Shown piece by piece: positions 58,359 through 64,000 of a stretch of DNA of 64,000 nucleotides. Made by a program: the position numbers and the translations under genes. Positions within the stretch are counted from its first letter, which is position 1, and each line of letters begins with the position of its first letter. Source of the DNA: Hymenoscyphus infarciens (lineage: Eukaryota; Ascomycota; Leotiomycetes; Helotiales; Helotiaceae); assembly GCA_001414345.1 (NCBI GenBank), contig LLCB01000057.1, positions 62,001-126,000 on the forward strand, written 5' to 3'. A model generated the notes under the pieces. The model made no database searches. It was not told where the DNA came from and was given only the letters and a program-made list of their open reading frames with translations.

Positions 58359-59349
58359 GTTATAAAATAATATACTATTAGTATTATTATAAGAGAAACG
58401 CTATTCTATTCTAACGCTAGTATAGATACTATACTAGTATATAAAATTAGTGAAATTTCAATATATTCACTCTTATTAGAAAATAATCGCTACTATCTTC
58501 TTAAAAAGGACTAGTTCTACTTAAAAAAGTAGTATAAATAGAGTAAATAAAATAATATAATAATAATAAATTAATAAACTATATACGATTGAATAAAGCG
58601 CTTAAAAATTTAATTTAAAGCTTAAAAAGCTTAAATCCGAGAACTTTTCTTAATCGTATACTAATTACGCCGCTCTTTTCTATAAGTAGTATACTCTTCT
58701 ACTACTTTTCGTAAAAGGTTATACTAAAGTCTCTAGTAATCTACTTATTAACTTCCGTCTATACCTCTACCTTTTCTAGTATCTGATTTAACTACGTTCT
58801 ATTAACTAGTATACTATAATTTATATTATTAGAAGTAGTAGAATTAAAGATATTAACTTAAGAGATTATATCGATATTAAAGTATTAGTATTAGATCGAG
58901 CGTCTATAAATAGATATATCTAGCTACTAATTTACAGGTAATCTACTATTTACGTTAAATAGATAAAAAGCTTGAATTTATTTACTTTATTATATAAATT
59001 ATACTTAATCTTAACAGAAGAGTATAGAAGAGTGTCTCTCTTACTAGAGAGTCTAGAGAGCTAGCTCTCTAGTAAAAAGATAAGTATCTTATACTATTAC
59101 TATTAGAATATGTCTAGAAGTTAGGCGATACTCTAAGAAGGTAAAACTAAGGTTATTTCTACTTTTTAGAGATATTAATATTTTTATTAGTTTTGTTAGT
59201 TTAACTAGTTAAGTATATATTTAAGTGTTTTATAAGTATTAGACACTTTTAAGTAATAATTTAAGTTATATTTATAGTTTCTAGAGTATTAGTATTTAGA
59301 AATATAATAATATATATATATAATATAAAAGGATTTCAAAACGCTTCTA

Positions 59350-59473
59350 GTAGAGTAAATAAGAGAACGAGAGAGCGAATTACGTAGTAGCGCTCTTAGT
59401 ATACTAGAGACTAGAGTAAATAGGAGAATAAGAGAGCGAATCACGTAGTAGCGCTCTTAGTATACTAGAGGTC
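59350..59473 (+). repeat. Two tandem copies of a 62-base unit
   Basis: Each unit runs TAGAGTAAATARGAGAAYRA, GAGAGCGAATYACGTAGTAG and CGCTCTTAGTATACTAGAG. The units differ by only a few C/T or G/A changes. It is less AT-rich than its surroundings and contains the near-palindrome GAGAGCG..CGCTCT. Confidence 0.8.
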
Positions 59474-60425
59474 TCTACTAGCGTTGAGATAGAATAGCGT
59501 AATTCTATTATAATACTAGTTAAGTAGTATAATATAAGTAATGTTTCTTTAGTTATTCTTATAGTCTACGTATAGACGTGTTAAGTAGTCTAGTTTAAAA
59601 CTACTCTTATTTAGAGTAGTTTTAGACTAAAATCTAAATAGCTTTGAACTACGATACTACTAAACTAGTTTAGAGAGTACTAAGATATTAAAATCTAAAT
59701 TAAAGCCTCTTTCTACTTAATAACTTCTATTTTATAGAATTCTTTCTAATATAGCTAATTACTACTATAAATAGATATATTATACTACTTATACTAGCTC
59801 TTAGTTTAACGTATATAAGATAAGCGCGCTACGTACTTAATAGGCCTTCTTTTTAAGAACTTTTTTAGTAGCTTTTAAAGCTCTTTTAATAGACTTTTTT
59901 ATACTAGAAGTAGTATTAGCTTTATACTATTCTAGAGAAGGTCTATTAATTAAAAAGAAGAATAAAAGAGTATAAAAGTAGTAGTAGAAGTAGTAGAAGT
60001 AGATAGAGGAAACTTAGCTAACTTATACTAAAATAATCATTTTTTTAATAAAAGCTTTTTAAATATAAGATTATAGATAAATTATTATTAAATTTCTATA
60101 TTATTATATACTTTAGTAGAGTTTAAAGAATAAGATAATAATTTAAATATTTAGTCGTATTAGAGCTAGAAATATAAGATTAGAACCGCGTTCTACTAAA
60201 TCAGGTAGAGTATAAGAATAACTAAAGAGATAATATAAGTAGTAATAATATTTTAAAAAATAAATATATACTACTAGAATTTCGCTATAATATATAAATT
60301 AAGAATACTATAGTATTTTATTACGATAATACTACTAGTAATATAGATTCTACTAAGCTGTTCTCTTTTCATAAAAAGAATATCGATTTTTATTCGTATA
60401 TATACTTATAATCCGTAATTCCCAC

Positions 60426-61704
60426 CTATCTCCAATATAGGTCATCTAAAATCTCATCAATAGTAGCTCTCTTCGCTGGATCGAGATTCATAATTCTATA
60501 TAACATACTCTTTGCTCTAGCATCAATATTCGGAAAGTCATTTTCCTGCCAGTTCGAGAGATGAAAACTTAGGTCTGCTCCAGCAACCCCTTCCGCTACT
60601 TGGCCTAAGACGGTTTGCCACGTCTTATCAGCGGTGTGTTTTAAGAGTCCATCGGAAAGTGGGCCAAAGTACACTATATCCCTGCCTAAAACCTCAATTT
60701 CAGGCTCAACTTCCCTCTCCCGTAGCTCCTGGTGGTCGACTGCCATTATCTCTCTGCCCGTGAGAGTGTATATACACTAAGCATGAGTTTTAGCACAAGT
60801 TCTCCTGTAAGCATCAAGGCTCACTTACCACAAGCCCAAACGAAAACACATCCGACGGTTTGCCTATTCCCTGGCCCGTTTGTGCTTCCGGGCTACGCCA
60901 CATAAAATTTCCTAGTCTCTGCATGTCGGGGATCCTGAGCAATTTATCGCCTTTTAATTTCAAGGAGACATCGAGATCAATCAATGCCACCCTTTCTATT
61001 TGAACTTGGCCCTGCTCGTCTGGATTCCAGTCGACCATGACGTTGTCAGGTTTCACATCTAGGGACAAATGATCAGCGGAGATCCAGGCAGGAGACCGAC
61101 TCTCTCGTTTCTTACCTATGTGTATCCAGTTCTTAGCGTGAAGCTCTTGAAGTGCCTTCCCAACTTCAAATAGAATTTGCTTTCTTGCCACAAGAGGAAA
61201 GTCGCGGTTATTCTGTACCAAGGCAAGCAGATCCTCTTTGAAGTACTCGTAAACAACGATCTTCTCCTTTTCACTGTAGTCGACATGCATTCGAATGCGA
61301 CGGGTGTCTAGCAACTCGCGTTTGTGCTGCAGGCATAGTTCGAATATCGATTGGGACACGCGTTTCAAGACGTAAGGTTTGTTTTCGCAACTAATACACA
61401 ACCGCCGGTTTTAGATTGAATTCCCAGGAAGGTTGCGGATATAATTGAAGTTGAGGACCTACTGCGCAACATAGATGTCGAGGTCTTTGTCTCTTGGATT
61501 CGACATCAGCACTTTTCCGCGCTGATACTCGCGACCGGAATTGCAAACAACTGTTGAATACATTCTTGCCCAAGGAATGTAACGAGCACGCGAAGTAAGC
61601 ATCGCACTACGCAATGGAAAGGGAAATGGAAATGTCACAGCAGCAGTCGGCGAAGCCTCTGATCGCGGCCTGCAGCTGTACAGCTTAGCGCTAGGCGCGC
61701 GCAC
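60426..61704 (-). CDS. Protein-kinase-like protein, atypical active site
   Basis: Four exons (minus): 61,463-61,704, 61,116-61,390, 60,829-61,058, 60,426-60,776; introns 72, 57 and 52 bases, giving 365 residues. Kinase-fold blocks: YVAHCENKPYVLKRVS (lysine of the VAIK type), IVVYEYFKEDLLALVQN (hinge), ALQELHAKNWIHIDVKPDNV (catalytic loop, HID instead of HRD; D173, K175 and N178 kept), ALIDLDVSLKLKG (DLD instead of DFG), NFMWRSPEAQTGQ and DVFSFGLVCIYTL (activation segment and helix F), then LDPAKRATIDEILDDLYWR (C-lobe end). The N-terminus has no clear glycine-rich loop. The start could be 61,704 or an internal ATG at about 61,563. An activity is possible because Asp, Lys and Asn are kept. It is flanked on both sides by dead transposon DNA. 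Confidence 0.8.
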
Positions 61705-61734
61705 GGTTTCTATAGTAGCTGTCAGCGACTCTCT

Positions 61735-63522
61735 TAGACATTTTGGAAAACACTATAATTTATTAAACTTTTAGTATACTTAATTAGTCTTAATATATAA
61801 TTTATAATCTTTAAAAATTATTAGTATAATCTATAGTTATAAAAGTAATATAAAAAGAGTTATATTATCGTTTATATATACTAAGTAAAGCTAGCTATAT
61901 TATCTACTTAAATAGTCTTTAAGTAAGAAGATTACGTATACTTATAAAGTAATATTTACTCTTAAGTATACTAAGACTAGTACTTCTTTAAATTAATAAA
62001 AGTTATTATCTAAAAATTATTAAAAATCTTCTATCTAGTCTAACTAATTATAGCTTTTTATTCTATATTTTTAACTAATAAAAACGTTCTATTTAGCTAT
62101 TCTATCTATCTCTTATTCTATTCTACTTATTTTATAAGCTTAATATCTAGCTTATTAGTATTTATTAACTTTTCTAAAGCGTTATAATAATTATTTTTAG
62201 TTATAGTATCTACTAGATTACTTTTACTATTAATCTACTTAATTTTATTAATCTCTTTTATCTAATATATTTCTTATAAGTATATAACGTTAACTATTAA
62301 TTATCTCTCTTTAGTAGTCTCAAACTTAGCTATATCTTTATAAATAGACTTTAAATTAGTATTTACTATAAGTAGAATCTTAAAGTCTAAGATACTTTCT
62401 AAAGCTAATTTAATAGAAGTAATAGTATTAAATCTAAAGCTTCTTATATATAATTCTATAACTAAAATACTATAAGTAACTCTCTTATACTTTATAAAAG
62501 ACTAATATAAAATTTTAATATTAATATCTTATTTATAAGTATAATAATATAACTGATTTATAAGAATAAGTCTATATTATTAGCAGATAATCTATTAGTA
62601 AAGATATATAACTTTAAAGACTAATTCTCTAAGTTAATATATTTAAGTCTTCTTATAAGATTATTAATTTACTATTAAATTTACTTATTAAAAAGTAAAA
62701 TATTATTATATTATTAATTAATAGCTTAGATAGTATATAATAAACTAAAAGCAGTTTTAGAGTATAATACTATAGCTAACTATATCTCTTAAGTATCTTA
62801 TATAATATATTAATTCTTAGTATTTACTATATATAAAGTATCTTTTATATTAGCTATCTTAGCTAGTAAACTTTATACTAAACTTAAATATTTTATATAA
62901 TCTTAGATATATAAAATAAAGCTATTTAGATACTTAGTAATTAGCTTTCTATTAAATTTAATTAGATAATTAATAGTAAGCTTCTCTCTCTTCTTAGCTA
63001 TAAATTTAGCTTTATTAATAGTATCTTTCTCTTTAGTAGTAAAAGCATTATTAGTAAGTATAAGAGTATTATTAGTTTAGAGATCTATTATACTAAAAAG
63101 AGTATTAATTAATTATACTTATTTCTTATATTCTAATAAATTAGTATATAAAAGATAAAGATTAAAAGTAGATTATTTTATAATAAGTTTTATAATATAG
63201 TATTTATAGTATATTATAAACTAGTCCTTTCTAGCTTCTAGAATACTATATAGTAGTTTAACTACTTTGAAAAATATATCTACTTATTAAAAGTATTTCT
63301 TTAATAGTTATATAAAGAACTTCTAATTTAATTTAGTTAATAATTATATATATTATAAGAGTACGAAATATATACTACTACTAAAGAGGTATATAGAAGT
63401 GCGTTCGAGATAGAATAATATATATAAATACTAGGCTCTTATATAGAAGAAAAGAAAAAACTATTCTTCTTTTATATTAAGTGTAAATCTCTATATATAA
63501 GAGATTAGAAACTACTAAGTCA
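61735..63522 (-). mobile_element. Ty1/copia-like polyprotein relic
   Basis: AT-rich sequence whose minus-strand translation shows the end of a copia-type polymerase: QTNNTLILTNNAFTTKEKD then INKAKFIAKKREKLTINY and IKFN (about 63,080-62,940; compare the family's QTDDTLIL..RAKFL.K.REQL), and further on RLKYINLEN, LKLYIFTNRL.ANN.DL and SFIKYKRVT.S.LVIELY (about 62,650-62,430; the RNase H region). There is at least one frameshift and several TAA/TAG stops between these blocks. The element's LTRs were not found. Confidence 0.7.
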
Positions 63523-63716
63523 TATGACAGTCCTAGTCACATACGTCACTCACGTGACTAGGTTAGCCCGAGGCTTTACCGAGGCTTCGCTTAATATATA
63601 TAAATAAAGCTAGAGTACTTATACTCTTCGCTTTTCTCTTTAGTTTAGTTTTCTTTAATATTAGATACTATTCTATAAGTACTCTCTTTATATATTTATA
63701 GAGAGCTATTATACTA
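63523..63716 (+). repeat. 5' LTR of a second gypsy copy (194 bases)
   Basis: The same 194-base LTR as at 52.6 and 58.2 kb, but on the + strand: it starts TATGACAGTCCTAGTCAC and contains TATATATAAATAAAGC. It ends GAGAGCTATTATACTA. This copy keeps more C and CG (for example CGTCACTCACGTGACTAGG and CCCGAGGC) and so is less mutated. Confidence 0.85.
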
Positions 63717-64000
63717 AAACTAAACTCTCTCTTTTTATCTAAGAAGGCTTTTACTAATATTCTAATAATAATATATATATTTACTTATATTAAATCTACT
63801 AAATTTACTATTCTCCTTTATAAAGCCTAATCTATTTATATTAAGTAGTAAGGTCTAGTATTCTTCTATTAGCTATATTAAGTCTTTTAAAAGTAACCTA
63901 TTAATCTAAGAACTATTCTACTCTACTTTAGAGTTAGTAAAGCTAATCTCTCTTCCTTCTTCTATTAATATTATATTCTAATCTAACTTAAGAACTTAAT
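63717..64000 (+). mobile_element. Start of a second gypsy element, cut by the window edge
   Basis: Directly after the LTR the sequence matches the reverse complement of about 57,880-58,164, the internal start of the first gypsy element (AAACTAAACTCTCTC, AGAAGGCTTTTACTAATATT). The element continues past the window end on the + strand. Confidence 0.8.

Larger units (their letters stand above)
37500..60425. other. Gene-free AT-rich block with RIP-like decay
   Basis: About 23 kb with no open frame of 60 codons or more, dominated by TA-rich sequence and near-absence of CA/TG-rich coding patterns. Conceptual translations of recognisable transposon genes inside it are broken by TAA and TAG where Gln, Trp or Arg codons are expected. 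That is the footprint of C-to-T change on either strand, as in repeat-induced point mutation. The content is listed separately: a giant palindrome, a gypsy element, and unidentified relics at about 50.8-52.0 kb (purine-rich, Lys/Arg/Glu-rich when read on +) and 58.4-60.4 kb. Confidence 0.85.

Overview
This window comes from the nuclear genome of a filamentous ascomycete (Pezizomycotina). A member of the Leotiomycetes is my best guess, but that is inference. The evidence is short GT-AG introns (mostly 46-120 bases), an arginine attenuator peptide leader in front of the arginine-specific carbamoyl-phosphate synthetase gene, a fungal rhodopsin-domain membrane protein, and a sharp split between gene-bearing sequence of normal composition (about 1-37 kb) and a very AT-rich block (about 37.5-64 kb) that looks destroyed by repeat-induced point mutation (RIP).

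Left part, 1-19 kb, is mostly housekeeping: electron transfer flavoprotein beta subunit (minus strand), a seven-helix rhodopsin-domain integral membrane protein (minus), an Acinus-like SAP-domain splicing factor, a cyclin-L-like protein, the CPA1/arg-2 type carbamoyl-phosphate synthetase small subunit with its split upstream peptide, and a large P-loop kinase related to nicotinamide riboside/uridine kinases. Intergenic spacers carry a dispersed short noncoding repeat family, a foldback element containing telomere-like TTAGGG motifs, and a strongly purine-skewed stretch of degenerate repeats.

Middle part, 19-37 kb, looks accessory: a truncated rhodopsin-domain relic, a small secreted six-cysteine protein (candidate effector), a Kre9/Knh1-like Ser/Thr-rich surface protein, a possible small organelle protein, and then two divergent gene pairs that form a probable catabolic cluster. 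Pair 1 is a Baeyer-Villiger-type flavin monooxygenase (minus) and a Fen2/Liz1-like MFS transporter (plus). Pair 2 is a Dal5/Tna1-like MFS transporter (minus) and an NtaA/SnaA/DszA-type FMN-dependent monooxygenase (plus). Each pair shares one promoter region. A BTB-domain gene ends the gene-rich part.

Right part, 37.5-64 kb, has no open frame of useful length from 37.1 to 60.4 kb. It contains a giant imperfect palindrome (about 38.1-50.8 kb, arms of about 6.3 kb, axis near 44.45-44.5 kb), a complete but dead Ty3/gypsy element on the minus strand (52,560-58,358) with two 194-base LTRs, a Ty1/copia-like relic (about 62-63.4 kb), and a third 194-base LTR (63,523-63,716) starting another gypsy copy that leaves the window. 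One intact protein-kinase-like gene of ordinary composition (60,426-61,704) sits as an island inside this dead DNA.

Gene structures with introns were worked out by eye from splice signals and family resemblance. No similarity search was possible.
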